Source: an uncultured Psychroserpens sp.
Lineage (GTDB): Bacteria > Bacteroidota > Bacteroidia > Flavobacteriales > Flavobacteriaceae
Reading direction: 5' to 3'
Assembly (NCBI RefSeq): GCF_947492715.1
Contig: NZ_CANLNS010000004.1
Span: 124,001-188,000 of the forward strand
Length of the DNA stretch: 64,000 bases
Under the pieces are notes generated by a model. That model ran no database searches. It saw only the letters and a program-made list of their open reading frames with translations, and was not told the DNA's origin. How positions within the stretch are numbered: position 1 is the first letter of the stretch; each line of letters starts with the position of its first letter. The translations under genes were made by a program, and so were the position numbers. Positions 46,780 through 58,900 of the stretch are shown in pieces.

Positions 46780-47370
46780 TTAGTATATTTTATGAGCTTC
46801 AAAAGCTTCGATTTGTTCTTTATTATTAATTAAGTAATCGATATCATCATATCCATTTATCATACACGTTTTCTTGTAAGCGTCTATTTCGAAATTCTCA
46901 GAAATGTCTAAACCCACTATTGAAATCCTTTGGTTCTGAAGATTAATTTCGAGTTCTGTATTTGGGTTCGACTCAATTCTATTTAGCAAATTGATTAGAA
47001 ACGACTCGGAAACTTGAACTGGCAATAAGCCATTGTTTAATGCATTACCTTTAAAGATATCTGCAAAGAAACTAGATACTACGACTCTAAAACCGTAACC
47101 TACAATAGCCCAAGCAGCATGTTCTCTACTCGATCCGCAACCAAAATTATCTCCTGCAACTAATATACTTCCAGAATATTTTGAATTATTTAATATAAAT
47201 TCTGAGTTTTCAGAACCATCTTTATGATACCTCCAATCCCTAAATACATTATCTCCAAACCCTTTTTTATCCGTTGCTTTTAAAAAGCGAGCTGGTATAA
47301 TTTGATCTGTATCAACATTCTCAATATTCAATGGAATAGCTGTTGATTTTAATGTTGTAAACTTCTCCAT
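46780..47370 (-). CDS. leuD: 3-isopropylmalate dehydratase, small subunit
   Basis: A 196-residue swivelling subunit of isopropylmalate isomerase. Typical marks are [16 protein letters not shown] and the substrate loop [13 protein letters not shown]. Its ATG overlaps the leuC stop by one base (TAATG), indicating translational coupling. Confidence 0.96.
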   Translation of the reverse strand: MEKFTTLKSTAIPLNIENVDTDQIIPARFLKATDKKGFGDNVFRDWRYHKDGSENSEFILNNSKYSGSILVAGDNFGCGSSREHAAWAIVGYGFRVVVSSFFADIFKGNALNNGLLPVQVSESFLINLLNRIESNPNTELEINLQNQRISIVGLDISENFEIDAYKKTCMINGYDDIDYLINNKEQIEAFEAHKIY

Positions 47371-48755
47371 TAATTTAAGTGTTTCGTAATATCAATTATT
47401 TTTCCTTCGACTGCTGTAGCAGCTGCGACGAGAGGACTTGCCAAAATCGTTCTAGATCCTTGGCCTTGTCGTCCTTCAAAATTTCGGTTTGATGTAGACA
47501 CACAATATTCACCTTGTGGAATTTTATCATCATTCATGGCTAAGCACGCTGAGCATCCAGGTTGGCGTAATTCAAATCCTGCTTCATCAAAAACAGTTTT
47601 TAAACCCTCTTCTATAATCTGAGCTTCAACTTGTTTACTTCCAGGCACTAACCAAGCCGTTACATTATTGGCTTTTTTCTTTCCTTTTATAAAATCTGCC
47701 GCCACTCTAAAATCTTCTATTCTAGAATTGGTACAACTTCCTATAAAGACATAATTGATTGGTTTATTAATTAGACTCTCACCAGCCTCAAAATTCATAT
47801 ATGCCAATGATTTTTTAAATGAAGGATTTTCATCTTTAGGAATCTTTTCTGAAATTTTAATTCCCATTCCTGGATTAGTTCCGTAAGTCACCATGGGTTC
47901 TATATCTTCAGCTTCAAAATGATATTCTTTGTCAAACTGTGCTCCATCATCTGTTGGTAAGGTCTTCCAATAGGCGACTTTTTTAGCAAAATCTTCACCC
48001 TTAGGTGCAAATTTCCGACCTTTCACATAATTAAAAGTTGTTTCATCTGGTGCAATCATTCCACCTCGTGCTCCCATTTCAATACTCATATTACAAACAG
48101 TCATACGTCCTTCCATACTCATCTCTTCAAAGACATTTCCTGCGTATTCACAGAAATATCCTGTACCAGAATTGGTTCCTAATTTTGAAATGATATAAAG
48201 AATGACATCTTTTGGCAGCACGCCTTTCTTTAATTTTCCATTAACGGTAACCCTTAAACTTTTAGGCTTAGTAAGCAATAAACACTGGCTCGCAAAAACT
48301 TGCGCCACTTGACTTGTTCCTATACCAAATGCAATAGATCCAAAAGCACCATGAGTTGAAGTATGACTGTCACCACAGACCATAGTATAACCTGGTTGCG
48401 TAACTCCTAACTCTGGAGCCATTACATGAACAATTCCATTATATTGATGTCCTAGTTCATATAAAGTGATGTTGTTTTTTTTACAATTTTCAGACAACTG
48501 TGCTAATTGATTTCTAGACAACGCATCTTCAATTGGCTGATCTTGATTTATAGTGGGCGTATTATGATCTGCAGTTGCCACAATTTGGTCTGGTCTAAAA
48601 ATAGGAATTCCACGATCTTCTAATTCGTTAAAAGCTTGCGGACTTGTAACTTCATGGATTAAGTGTTTATCGATATATAATATCTGTGGGCCATTTTTTA
48701 TACTACTAACCACATGAGCATCCCACACTTTATCGAATAATGTTTTTTTACTCAT
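47370..48755 (-). CDS. leuC: 3-isopropylmalate dehydratase, large subunit
   Basis: A 461-residue aconitase-family subunit carrying the 4Fe-4S cluster. Cluster ligands lie in [12 protein letters not shown] and in [26 protein letters not shown] is the family signature. It overlaps leuA by one base and is coupled to leuD in the same manner. Confidence 0.96.
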   Translation of the reverse strand: MSKKTLFDKVWDAHVVSSIKNGPQILYIDKHLIHEVTSPQAFNELEDRGIPIFRPDQIVATADHNTPTINQDQPIEDALSRNQLAQLSENCKKNNITLYELGHQYNGIVHVMAPELGVTQPGYTMVCGDSHTSTHGAFGSIAFGIGTSQVAQVFASQCLLLTKPKSLRVTVNGKLKKGVLPKDVILYIISKLGTNSGTGYFCEYAGNVFEEMSMEGRMTVCNMSIEMGARGGMIAPDETTFNYVKGRKFAPKGEDFAKKVAYWKTLPTDDGAQFDKEYHFEAEDIEPMVTYGTNPGMGIKISEKIPKDENPSFKKSLAYMNFEAGESLINKPINYVFIGSCTNSRIEDFRVAADFIKGKKKANNVTAWLVPGSKQVEAQIIEEGLKTVFDEAGFELRQPGCSACLAMNDDKIPQGEYCVSTSNRNFEGRQGQGSRTILASPLVAAATAVEGKIIDITKHLN

Positions 48756-49930
48756 TATGCTGAAAGAATTTCTTGATATACTTTACTTGTTTCTATGATT
48801 TGATGGATATCATTATCATTTATTTCTTTGTTTCGATCTGCAAATTTTAAAAAGTTAGCATAGACTTCATCCAATTGTAACTTTGTTAATTCATAGCCAA
48901 CATTTTTAGCTCTATAAGCTAAGGCTGCACGACCACTTCTTGCAGTTAAAATAATAGCCGAATTGGTAACACCAACATCTTTTGGGTCAATAATTTCGTA
49001 GGTTTCACGATTTTTAATCACTCCATCTTGATGAATTCCTGAACTATGTGCAAAAGCATTTGCACCAACAATTGCTTTATTAGGTTGTGTGTAAATTCCC
49101 ATACTATCACTCACCAATTGGCTCATTCCATAAAGCATTGACGTATTAATGTTTGTATCTAAATTTAGGTAGGGATGTTGTTTTAGCACCATCACCACTT
49201 CTTCTAGAGCAGTATTTCCTGCTCGCTCACCAATACCGTTAATCGTACATTCAATTTGGCGCGCTCCATTTATAACGCCTTCTATTGAATTTGCTGTTGC
49301 TAATCCCAAATCATTATGACAATGGCATGATAAGATTGCCTTTTCTATACCCTTTACATTTTCTTTTAAATACTTAATCTTAGCGCCATATTCACTTGGC
49401 AAACAATAACCGGTTGTATCTGGAATATTTAAAACAGTGGCACCTGCTTTGATAGCTACTTCGCATACTTTTGCTAAATACTCGTTATCCGTTCTACCTG
49501 CATCTTCAGCATAAAATTCTACATCTTCTACAAACGATTTGGCATATTTTACAGCATCAAAAGCACGCCTTAAAATATCTTCTTGAGTCGTTTTAAACTT
49601 ATGAACGATATGTGATTCAGAAGTTCCGATTCCTGTATGGATTCTTGGTTTAACTGCATATTTCAACGCTTCTGCGGCCACTTTAATATCATTTTGTACT
49701 GATCGTGTTAAGCCACAAACCGTTGCATTTTTTACAATTTTTGAAATTGCTTCAACGGATTTAAAATCACCTGGACTAGAAACAGGAAAACCTGCCTCAA
49801 TAACATCTACACCAAGCCTATCTAACTGTTCGGCAATTACACTTTTCTGATCTGTATTGAGTTTGCAACCTGGAACTTGCTCTCCATCGCGAAGTGTTGT
49901 ATCGAAGATTTGAATATTGTTATTTGACAT
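48755..49930 (-). CDS. leuA: 2-isopropylmalate synthase, short form without regulatory domain
   Basis: A 391-residue TIM-barrel synthase that condenses acetyl-CoA with 2-ketoisovalerate. Motifs: [13 protein letters not shown] at the start, the metal site around [29 protein letters not shown] and [11 protein letters not shown]. The C-terminal leucine-binding domain of full-length LeuA (about 510 residues or more) is absent, so classical allosteric feedback by leucine is not expected unless supplied otherwise. Context in leuACDB supports LeuA rather than homocitrate synthase. Confidence 0.93.
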   Translation of the reverse strand: MSNNNIQIFDTTLRDGEQVPGCKLNTDQKSVIAEQLDRLGVDVIEAGFPVSSPGDFKSVEAISKIVKNATVCGLTRSVQNDIKVAAEALKYAVKPRIHTGIGTSESHIVHKFKTTQEDILRRAFDAVKYAKSFVEDVEFYAEDAGRTDNEYLAKVCEVAIKAGATVLNIPDTTGYCLPSEYGAKIKYLKENVKGIEKAILSCHCHNDLGLATANSIEGVINGARQIECTINGIGERAGNTALEEVVMVLKQHPYLNLDTNINTSMLYGMSQLVSDSMGIYTQPNKAIVGANAFAHSSGIHQDGVIKNRETYEIIDPKDVGVTNSAIILTARSGRAALAYRAKNVGYELTKLQLDEVYANFLKFADRNKEINDNDIHQIIETSKVYQEILSA

Positions 49931-50074
49931 TTATCAAAATATAGTTTAGTATTGTCTTACGAATTTAAGTTTTGGGTTTATTTAAATACTTAAGACTTTC
50001 TTCGTTTATACGATGTTCAAAAGCAAACTTTAACAGCAATGTTTTGATTATCAATTAAATAACTTATTATTATT

Positions 50075-51616
50075 TTGACAACTAAAGATCAAAAAGATTA
50101 TTTATTTTCACTTGTAAAGTCTCTAACAAAGTCTGAGAAACGACAGTTTAAACTTTATGTAGGAAGGCTTGGCGTGAATTCTGATTCCAAGTTTTTGAAT
50201 TTATTTAACCTATTAGACAAAACAAAAACATATAATGAGGCAGCCATTATAAAAACTGGCATTGTAAAAAAACAGCAACTTGCTAATGTAAAAGCGCATT
50301 TATACAAGCAGATTTTAATTAGTCTTAAATTAAACCCAGCACACCAAAATATACGCTCACAAATAAGAGAGCAACTGGATTTCGCTTCCATTTTATATCA
50401 TAAGGGTTTATACAAACAAAGTTTAAGAATTCTTAACAAAGTCAAAGATTTGGCCATAGCTAATGAAGAAAAAAACATGGCCTTTGAAATCGTTGAACTC
50501 GAAAAAATAATAGAGTCTCAATACATTACAAGAAGTATCAGTTCTCGTGCAGATGAACTGGCAATTCAAGCACGCGATTTGAGTGCGCAAAATGTAATTA
50601 CCAGTAAACTCTCTAATTTATCATTACAACTTTACAGCATTATCTTAAAAACTGGTTATGTTAAAAACGAAGATGAATATAAAATAGTGACACAGTATTT
50701 TACCGATAGGCTTCCAGAAATTACTTGGGACAAGCTAGGGTTTAGAGAGAAACTGTGGTATTACAAGGCCCATTTATGGTATAATTTTTTACGTCAAGAT
50801 TTCTTAAATTGCTATAGGTATGCTGCAAAATGGGTTGACCTATTTCATCAGAATCCTAGTATGATTAACCTTAACCCTGTATTCTATTTAAAAGGAAATA
50901 ACTACTTATTAGAATCTCTTTATTTCATTAATAATAAACCCAAATTTGTAAAAAAATTAGAGCATTTTAAAACAACTGTAGACAGTCCGAGATTTAATAA
51001 AGACGGAAACGTTTCTACTTTAATTTTTTTGTACACTAATTTTCATAGCATCAATCAACATTTTATTGATGGCAGTTTTGAAGAAGGACTAAAATTGATT
51101 CCAAAAATCGAAAAATCACTAGTGCTTTTTGATAGTAGAATTGACCCTCATCATAAAATGATTTTTTATTACAAGTTTGCTAGTTTACATTTTGGAGCTG
51201 GTAACAATAAGGCTTGTATTACATATTTAGATAAAATAATTTCTAACAAATCGCTCTCTATGCGTGAGGATCTTCTTTGTTTCTCTAGAGTTTTAAACCT
51301 TGTTGCTCATTATGAAGCTGGTATAGATTATCATTTAGAAACACTTTTAAGAAGCACATATAAGTTCTTAATAAAAATGAACGATCTACACGAAGTACAA
51401 AAAGAAATGATTAAGTTCATTAGAAATCTACAAGATATTTACCCTCATGATTTAAAAAATGCCTTTAAAAATTTATTAGAGCGACTCAAAATTTATGAAG
51501 ACCATCCTTTTGAGCGTAGAGCTTTTTTATATTTAGACATTATTTCTTGGTTAGAAAGTAAGATTGAAAACAAGCCCGTTGCGGAAATAATTCAACATAA
51601 ATATTTAGTAAAATAA
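50075..51616 (+). CDS. Unrecognised 513-residue helical-repeat-like protein
   Basis: Almost entirely alpha-helical, with TPR-like spacing in places (for example LYKQSLRILNKVKDLAIAN) and no signal peptide or membrane segment, so probably a cytoplasmic scaffold. The start is TTG (MTTKDQKDYLF); upstream in frame are only ATT codons and then a stop at 50060-50062, so no ATG is available at this end. It is divergent from leuA across a 144-bp gap. I have the impression that such proteins are conserved in flavobacteria but cannot name a family. No function assigned. Confidence 0.75.
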   Translation: MTTKDQKDYLFSLVKSLTKSEKRQFKLYVGRLGVNSDSKFLNLFNLLDKTKTYNEAAIIKTGIVKKQQLANVKAHLYKQILISLKLNPAHQNIRSQIREQLDFASILYHKGLYKQSLRILNKVKDLAIANEEKNMAFEIVELEKIIESQYITRSISSRADELAIQARDLSAQNVITSKLSNLSLQLYSIILKTGYVKNEDEYKIVTQYFTDRLPEITWDKLGFREKLWYYKAHLWYNFLRQDFLNCYRYAAKWVDLFHQNPSMINLNPVFYLKGNNYLLESLYFINNKPKFVKKLEHFKTTVDSPRFNKDGNVSTLIFLYTNFHSINQHFIDGSFEEGLKLIPKIEKSLVLFDSRIDPHHKMIFYYKFASLHFGAGNNKACITYLDKIISNKSLSMREDLLCFSRVLNLVAHYEAGIDYHLETLLRSTYKFLIKMNDLHEVQKEMIKFIRNLQDIYPHDLKNAFKNLLERLKIYEDHPFERRAFLYLDIISWLESKIENKPVAEIIQHKYLVK

Positions 51617-52097
51617 CTATCATAATTTTCTGAATCTAGCAAAATTGACAATGAAAACATTAACTTTAGCTAGAGACTGTTACTTCCCAATACAGAAAAT
51701 GAGATTATAGATTTTATAAAAGCCTAAAAATTGAAGATACAATTTTGATGTCTCTAATTTCGCAAAACAGAACCCATAGTCTTCCCGTACTATGGGTTCT
51801 TAAAAACAACCTCCTTATTTAAAAAATAAGGAGGCCTGGCACAGTCGCTGGGTTACCCCTTTTATAATCCCAACGACTTATTTTATTATCAAAAAAAACC
51901 CACAACCTTTCAGCCATGGGTCTATCAAAACCTCTTGCCTCAAAATAAAGAGATTTTTCACTATTAAGCCTAATGCATGTTCATTGTACAGTTCTTATTT
52001 TTAGCCAAAAATTAAATAGACTATATAACCGATTAGCATGTAAAATATCATTAGGAATAATTCTAACTTATACTGTTTCAAATAAGTTTCCATTACT
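51617..52097. other. Convergent intergenic region with several hairpins
   Basis: A 481-bp gap between convergent genes without a supported ORF. It holds perfect hairpins at 51769-51800 (12-bp stem AGAACCCATAGT) and 51810-51834 (11-bp stem CCTCCTTATTT), a near-perfect one at 51844-51877 (GTCGCTGGG with CCCAACGAC) and a small one at 51932-51952 followed by ATTTTT. Some of these surely serve as terminators for the two converging transcripts; the density is greater than that needs. Confidence 0.55.
51769..51834. terminator. Pair of perfect hairpins, probable bidirectional terminators
   Basis: The first stem pairs AGAACCCATAGT with ACTATGGGTTCT around CTTCCCGT. The second pairs CCTCCTTATTT with AAATAAGGAGG around a three-base A loop. 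Neither has a long T run directly after it on the plus strand; on the minus strand the second has T-rich sequence in stem and loop. They lie about 150-220 bp after the 513-residue gene. Confidence 0.5.
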
Positions 52098-52937
52098 TTA
52101 TTCCTTTACGAGCTTAATCGTAGTAATTGATCCAGTATTACTTTCAAGTTTCAATAAATACACTGCAGCTTCTAACTGACTAACATCTATACGCTCAAAC
52201 GATTCTATTTGTGATAGCATACGTTTTCCATTAATATCATAAATCTCAATACCGATTAACGCATTGATGTTTCCTCTAAGGAAAACCTCATCTTGTGCTG
52301 GATTTGGGTACAAACTAACATCTAGTACCTGAGCTTCTACCTCCTCTGTTGACAAAGTATCAAAACTATATGATTTTGTACCACTTATAATATTAAACTC
52401 ATTGGTAAAGTTTACCATCGAATCATCTGTAATATCAACCTGCATAAAAGCATCCAAAGATCCATTAATCGCTGGATGACTTGCCAAGTTGGAATCATTT
52501 TCTAATAACCTAATTTCTCCTGAAGTCGGTGTTCCGTTTACGGTAATACTCACCAAAGGAATCACTTCGCCACTTCCATGAGCGCTTAATGTTCCCCCTG
52601 AAGTATCAGTTGTAATTAAAAACAAGTCTTTATCTGCCATACTTGGGTCAAGTCCTGCTACATTTGCCCCTGGTATAGGAGTTATTGTTTCACTTGTTCC
52701 TGCTGGAAATACTTGATCTATGGTTATAGTAACACCATCAGGCAAAACTAATACAAAGCCATAAGACTGAGTAATTGGTGCAAAACCTCCTGAATCAAAT
52801 TGTGATACTGCAGCTACTGTAAAACTATAATCACTGTTCTGTATCAACGTAAAATCATAATTTTGTGATATACTTTTTGTCGACAGCATACTCATTACTA
52901 GTATAACTACCATTTTTAAAGGGGTAATTGTTTTCAT
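52098..52937 (-). CDS. T9SS-sorted, cohesin-like small surface protein
   Basis: A 279-residue secreted protein. Signal peptide about 1-25 (ending SISQ), then a beta-sandwich-like body (YDFTLIQNSDYSFTVAAVSQ, then a segment with GFVLVLPDGVTITIDQVF) that resembles a cohesin-type fold by eye. It ends with a type A T9SS sorting domain: VSLYPNPAQDEVFLRG, GIEIYDINGKRML and LEAAVYLLKLE, closing IKLVKE. It should be exported across the outer membrane by T9SS and anchored at the surface. It follows the giant adhesin gene by 50 bp. The start at 52937 gives a clean signal peptide. The cohesin likeness is a by-eye judgement. Confidence 0.85.
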   Translation of the reverse strand: MKTITPLKMVVILVMSMLSTKSISQNYDFTLIQNSDYSFTVAAVSQFDSGGFAPITQSYGFVLVLPDGVTITIDQVFPAGTSETITPIPGANVAGLDPSMADKDLFLITTDTSGGTLSAHGSGEVIPLVSITVNGTPTSGEIRLLENDSNLASHPAINGSLDAFMQVDITDDSMVNFTNEFNIISGTKSYSFDTLSTEEVEAQVLDVSLYPNPAQDEVFLRGNINALIGIEIYDINGKRMLSQIESFERIDVSQLEAAVYLLKLESNTGSITTIKLVKE

Positions 52938-52987
52938 TTTTAAATAATTTAAAGTGTTATTATATATCAATTGAATGTTCATTGGAC

Positions 52988-55900
52988 CTAGTATTTATTA
53001 TTCTCAAATTCATTTCTGCGCTGCATGTATCTTGCCATACTACCTGATGGTAACTGGGCATTGATAGGCCAAGTGCTTAAGCCTAAGAAATTACCAGGGT
53101 AGCTAATTACATTTTGGAGTATAAATGGGAGTTCGGAATTACCTCCTGCATATTGAATAATACCATCCATATTGACATCTCTATTGGAATATCCGCTTGA
53201 TTGATGCGTAGGTAAACCTAAAAAGTTAGTACCATCATTAAGCACATAAGATAAAATGCTTGGATTGTCTGGAAAACCTCCTGAATACTGGACAATACCA
53301 TCACCATTGGCATCACCAGCCCACATACCAACAATACCTGTAGGCATACCAAATGTAGTCTGGGCATTGCTGCCATAAGTTGCTACACTACCATCTGTAA
53401 AATCTACTATTGTTGATGTACTACTTAAAGCAATAGCACTACTACTCATAATCCCCAGATGATTACGATGTTTGATTGTTATATAATAATCATCTTCTGG
53501 TTGTTCAAAGACCAATGCTGAAATACCATCTACATCTACCATATCACCATCACGTTGTAATAAGGCGGATTGGCTATCAACAACTATTGTATTGTCATTT
53601 TTATCTCTTAATTCTACCCATATCCAATCTACGATATCATTATCAATAACACCAGAACCAGAAGTTCCACCTGTATTAAATACCGAAGCTTCACAAATTG
53701 AGTTATCTGCATACGGACTTGTGGTAGGTATTAATCCAGCAACGCGTAAATCATCACGCATTAAGTGTTCTTCTCCTGCATTTGGATTTAAACTTGTACC
53801 TTGTAAATAGACTTTTGGGGAAAGTTTAATAGGTTCTTCTACAGTAACATTAGACAAACAACTAGAAGAATTACCATTATCTTCATATGCAAATACATTA
53901 ATTGGAATTGTAGTACCAACATCAGAGGAATCTACTATTAATAAAGGTTTATTTATATAAATCATTTCGGAACTAAAAGTTAGCGTTCCATCAAGAAAAC
54001 TATTTGAAACTGTATTAGCAGCAGTTAAATAATATGTTTTATCACTCTCTAAAGTAAATGTATTTGAACCTGATCCGTTAGAAACAGTTCCATCCTGATT
54101 AAAAATAGCAATACCTAAATAACCAGGACGCGTATCAAAATTACCTCCATTTTCATTAAACTCTCCTTCCCAAATAATAACAAATGATTGACCAAATTCT
54201 GATATTATATTGAATGTATAGTCTCCTGTAGTAGGTGGTTTTAACTCAAACAACTCGTAAAAGTAAGATGAGCCAGCAGTAAGAGCGTCACTTGGGTTTT
54301 CATCATCAATATTAACAGGAATTTCTAAACCTGTACCAAAAGCAAGGGTAGGTGTTGATAAATCACTAGTAGCACTTGCAAGTTCAGCAGGTGTTAAATC
54401 ATATGTACCATCAGCAGATAAGGTAACTGTTGGCGATTCACATGTTATTACAATTGTATTACAAAGACTATCACCATTAATTGTCCAACCATGGTCATCT
54501 ATAAGTGTTTGTCTATCATTTTCTGATAAACAGTATATTAAACCATATGCGCCCAAAGTAGCACCTGATGGGATATCATCAATTCCATCATCTATTAAAG
54601 GACTAGTATCGTCTGCCCAACCTATTAACAAGGCATCATAGTTTTCGGTAGAGAGTGCTACATTGTTTAGCATACCTGCAGCATTCACTAAACTTGTGAT
54701 ATCCCAATCTCCTAGATTTTGATCAAAAGAAGTTGCGCTATCAAACATAAAAGCCATAGCATTAACATTAGATACATCCCAATTATTTAAGGGTTGATTA
54801 AAGTCTGTACAACGAGAAAACATTCCTGCCATTTCTGTTACACTGCTAACATTCCACCCAGAAATATCACTATTAAATTTTACAGCATCTATAAACATAA
54901 TACTCATATTTGTAACATTAGATACATCCCAGTTATTGAACGAATCATTTCCTACTAGCGATGCACATGAATTAAACATGTTTTGTAAGTTGGTTACATT
55001 AGACAAATCTGGCGTGTCAGAAGCGGTTACATTTAAATTGCCACAACCTGTAAAAGCATTTAGCATAGTAGACCATTGTATATCTCCCCATTGGGTAACT
55101 TCTTTTATTTTGGCTTTATTTGCTTGTGAAGAACTACTAAAATCTATTCTTGGAAAATTGCCAAAAACCTTTACTTCATATTCATTTGCAGAGGCAAACG
55201 TATGAGATGTATCGCCAGTTATGCCTTGGTCAATAGTACCATCTCCCCAATCTACTGTATAATTATATCCACCACCTGTGGTAGGAATGGTTATACTTTC
55301 TCCAGCTTCTACGTTCCATTTGGTAATAAAAGGTTCAAAACCACAGAGTGGTTCTTGGTTACCATCGTTAATAGTCCAACCATAGGTGTTCTCTAATTCG
55401 ATTCTTGCAGCTTCTCCATCACAGTATTGACTACCACCACCATTGAATTCTAAACCTGTTGGTATTGGTCCTTCTCCTGCGTCTTGAGTTGCCCATCCTA
55501 TTAATAAAGCATCATAGTTTTCTGTAGAGAGTGTTACACCAGCAAACATATTATTTATAATATCTAAACTTGTAATATCCCAATCGCCTAGATTTTGATC
55601 AAAAGAAGTAGCGCCAAAAAACATATAACTCATATAGGTTACATTAGATACATCCCAAGAATTAATATCTTGATTAAATGATTCTGCTTCATAAAACATT
55701 ACACTCATATGGGTTACATTAGATACATCCCAAGAACTAATATCTTGATTAAATGATGTTGCTCCTAAAAACACTCCATCCATATAGGTTACATTAGACA
55801 CATCCCATGAATTGATATCAGTATTAAATAATTCGGCTTCATTAAACATATAAGACATGTTATCAACATTAGATAAATCTGGTGCATCTGTTGCGTTTAC

Positions 55901-58900
55901 TGTTAAGTTTTTACATTTAGAAAAAGCATAATGCATAGAAGACCACTGTATATTTCCCCATTGGTTCACCTCAAGTATTTTTTCTGGACCAGATGGATCG
56001 AGAAAAGCCTCAAAATAAATTCTAGGAAAATCACCATAAATTTTCACTTCGTAAACACCTGGTGTAGCATACTCATGAAAGGCGTTACCGGTTAAGCCTT
56101 CGTCTAAAGTACCGTCTCCCCAAAGAACCGTATAATTATAAACTTCTCCAGGAAATGTTGGTATTATAATTGAAGAAGAGTTAGATGTCCCAGAAACATC
56201 TGTATTCCAAGTTGTTATAAAGGGTTCAGGATTAACACATGTTGGGTCTTGTTGACCATCATCAATAGACCAACTAAAATTTGTTATTAAACGAGCCCTT
56301 TCAATTTCTCCATTACAATAACGACTATTTCCTGCATTGAAATTAACGTTACTTGGTATTGGGCCTTCTCCTGCTTCTTGAGTAGACCAACCTATTAACA
56401 AAGCATCGTAATTTTCTGTTGAAAGTGTTACACCTCCAAACATACTAGAAGCATTATCTAAACTTGTGATATCCCAATTATCTATATTTTGGTTAAAAGA
56501 GATTGCATTATTAAACATGTTTATCATATTAGAGACATTTGAGACATCCCAATTGTTAAACGAATCATTTCCTACTAGAAATGTACATGAATTAAACATG
56601 CCTTGTAAGCTGGTTACATTAGACAAATCTGGCGTGTCAGAAGCGGTTACACTTAAATTATTACACTCTGTAAAAGCATTTAGCATAGTAGACCACTGTA
56701 TATCTCCCCATTGGGTAACTTTTCTTATTTTACTTTTATTTGCTCCAGTAGAACTACTGAAATCTATTCTTGGAAAATCGCCATAAATTTTAATTACGTA
56801 TGTACCTGGTATGTCATACTGATGAGAAGCATCACCCGTTTGATCATATTCTACAGTAGCATCTGCTAAATCGCTACCATCACCCCAATCTATTACATAA
56901 TCATATCCGCTACCAGTTGTTGGTATTTCTATAGTTGGAAAATCACCTGTAAGTTGCCATTCGGTAATAAAAGGCCTTCCTAAACCACAAAAGTCATCTG
57001 GACCATCACCAAAAATGTTCCAAAAATGATTAAACAATAAATTTAATCTAGCATTTTCACCATTACAATATGTATAGCCATTGGCAATGAATGAAACGCT
57101 ATTTGGTATTGAACCTTCTCCTGCTTCTTGTGTTGACCAACCAATTAAGAGCGCATCATAATTATCATAAGAGAGTGCTGTATCTGTAAACATATTATTG
57201 GCGGTAACTAAACTTGTAATATCCCAATTACCAACGTTTTGATCGAGATTAGTTGCTGATTCAAACATATTATTCATGTTTGAAACATTAGACATATCCC
57301 AATTATTAAACATATCATTTTCTGTTAAAGAAGTACAATCTTTAAACATAGATGACGTATTTGTAACATTAGATAAATTTGGTATGTCAGTAGCTGTAAC
57401 TTTTAAATTACTACATTCTAAAAAAGCACCTTCCATTGAAGACCACTCTATAGCGCCCCATTGTTTAACTTCTCTTATTTTAGCTCTATTTGTAGATGTT
57501 GAGCTTCCAAAATGAATTCTTGGGAAATCTCCATATATTTTCACATCATATTGTCCAGTAGAAGTATACTCATGAGAAACATTACCTGTTTGATTATAAC
57601 TAAAAGCACCGTCACCCCAATCTACTTGATAATTATAGCCATTTCCATTTGTAGGTATTTCTATAATTCTATTACCATTTGCATTCCATTCGGTAATAAA
57701 TAATTCTTCTTCAGTAACACCACAAAATGGATCTCGGCCACCATCGCTAATAGCCCAACCGTATGTGCTCATTAATTCGGTTCTTGCAGCTTCCCCATTA
57801 CAATAGAGACTCTGAGGTGCATCAAAAGCTGAACCTGTAGGTATCTGCGTTTCTCCTGCATCTAAATTTGCCCAACCTATTAATAAATTATCATAATTAG
57901 TAGTTGATAAGCTAGTATTACTAAACATTGCAAAAGCATTATTTAATGAGCTGATATCCCAAGCTCCAAGATTCTGATTAAATGATGATGCACTAGCAAA
58001 CATACCATTAGCATTAACTAAATTTGATGTATTCCAAGTAGTAACATCTCCATTAAACGCATATGCATCTAAAAACATTCCAGTCATGTTAATTACATTA
58101 GATACATTCCAGTTATTAAGAGGTTGATTAAATTCTGTGGCGGATAAAAACATTCCTTCCATAGTAGTTACATTAGATACGTTCCAGCCATTTAAAGGTT
58201 GATTAAATATTGTGGCAGAAAAAACCCCTTCCATATCAGTCACATTAGATACATCCCAGTTACTTATATTTTGATTGAATATACTTGCCCTAGCGAACAT
58301 ATGATTCATATTTGTAACGTTAGACAAGTTTGGTGGCGTGACTGGCAAAGATTCTAGGTTACTACACCCATTAAATGCCTCTAACATGGTTTCCCAAACA
58401 TTATCTCCCCAACTTACTACACTTTTTAATATTGGAGCATTTGCATCATTTAGATCTACATCTGAGAATCTGAAATAGGAAATATTTCCATATACTTTTA
58501 TAGTATACTCTTCTGCAAGAGCGTAATTATGGTTAGTATATCCTGTATGTCCTGTTGTAGATGTTCCATCTCCCCAATCTACAGTATATGTTTCACCCGT
58601 ATATGGCATAAATGGCAACTGAAAATCCTGGTTTGCTGTAGGTGATATAATTAATTCTATTGGGCAACTAATATTAGATACAGATACTGATGCCGTACAA
58701 GTATCTGTATTACCACCTCCATCAATAGCAGTAATTGTAACATCATCAATATTTACAGTGCTACAATTAATAAACATTGGTAAAGACGAACTTATGCTTG
58801 TGTCTACAGACATTGTTCCTGTTAAATTCTCAAAAGTTGTACTTGTACTTGATGCTGCATATATGTGCATATAGTATTTTACACCTGCACTTAAGGTCGT

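Noticed and set aside
55638-55862. Tandem 75-bp near-identical units that could suggest a CRISPR or satellite array
   Set aside because: The units are in frame within the giant gene and encode 25-residue BspA/DUF285 repeats; there are no unique spacers and no cas genes.
56466-56786. A plus-strand open frame of about 106 codons inside the giant gene
   Set aside because: It mirrors the DUF285 repeats on the opposite strand and recurs with similar sequence at 54936-55205, as expected for a shadow of coding repeats.
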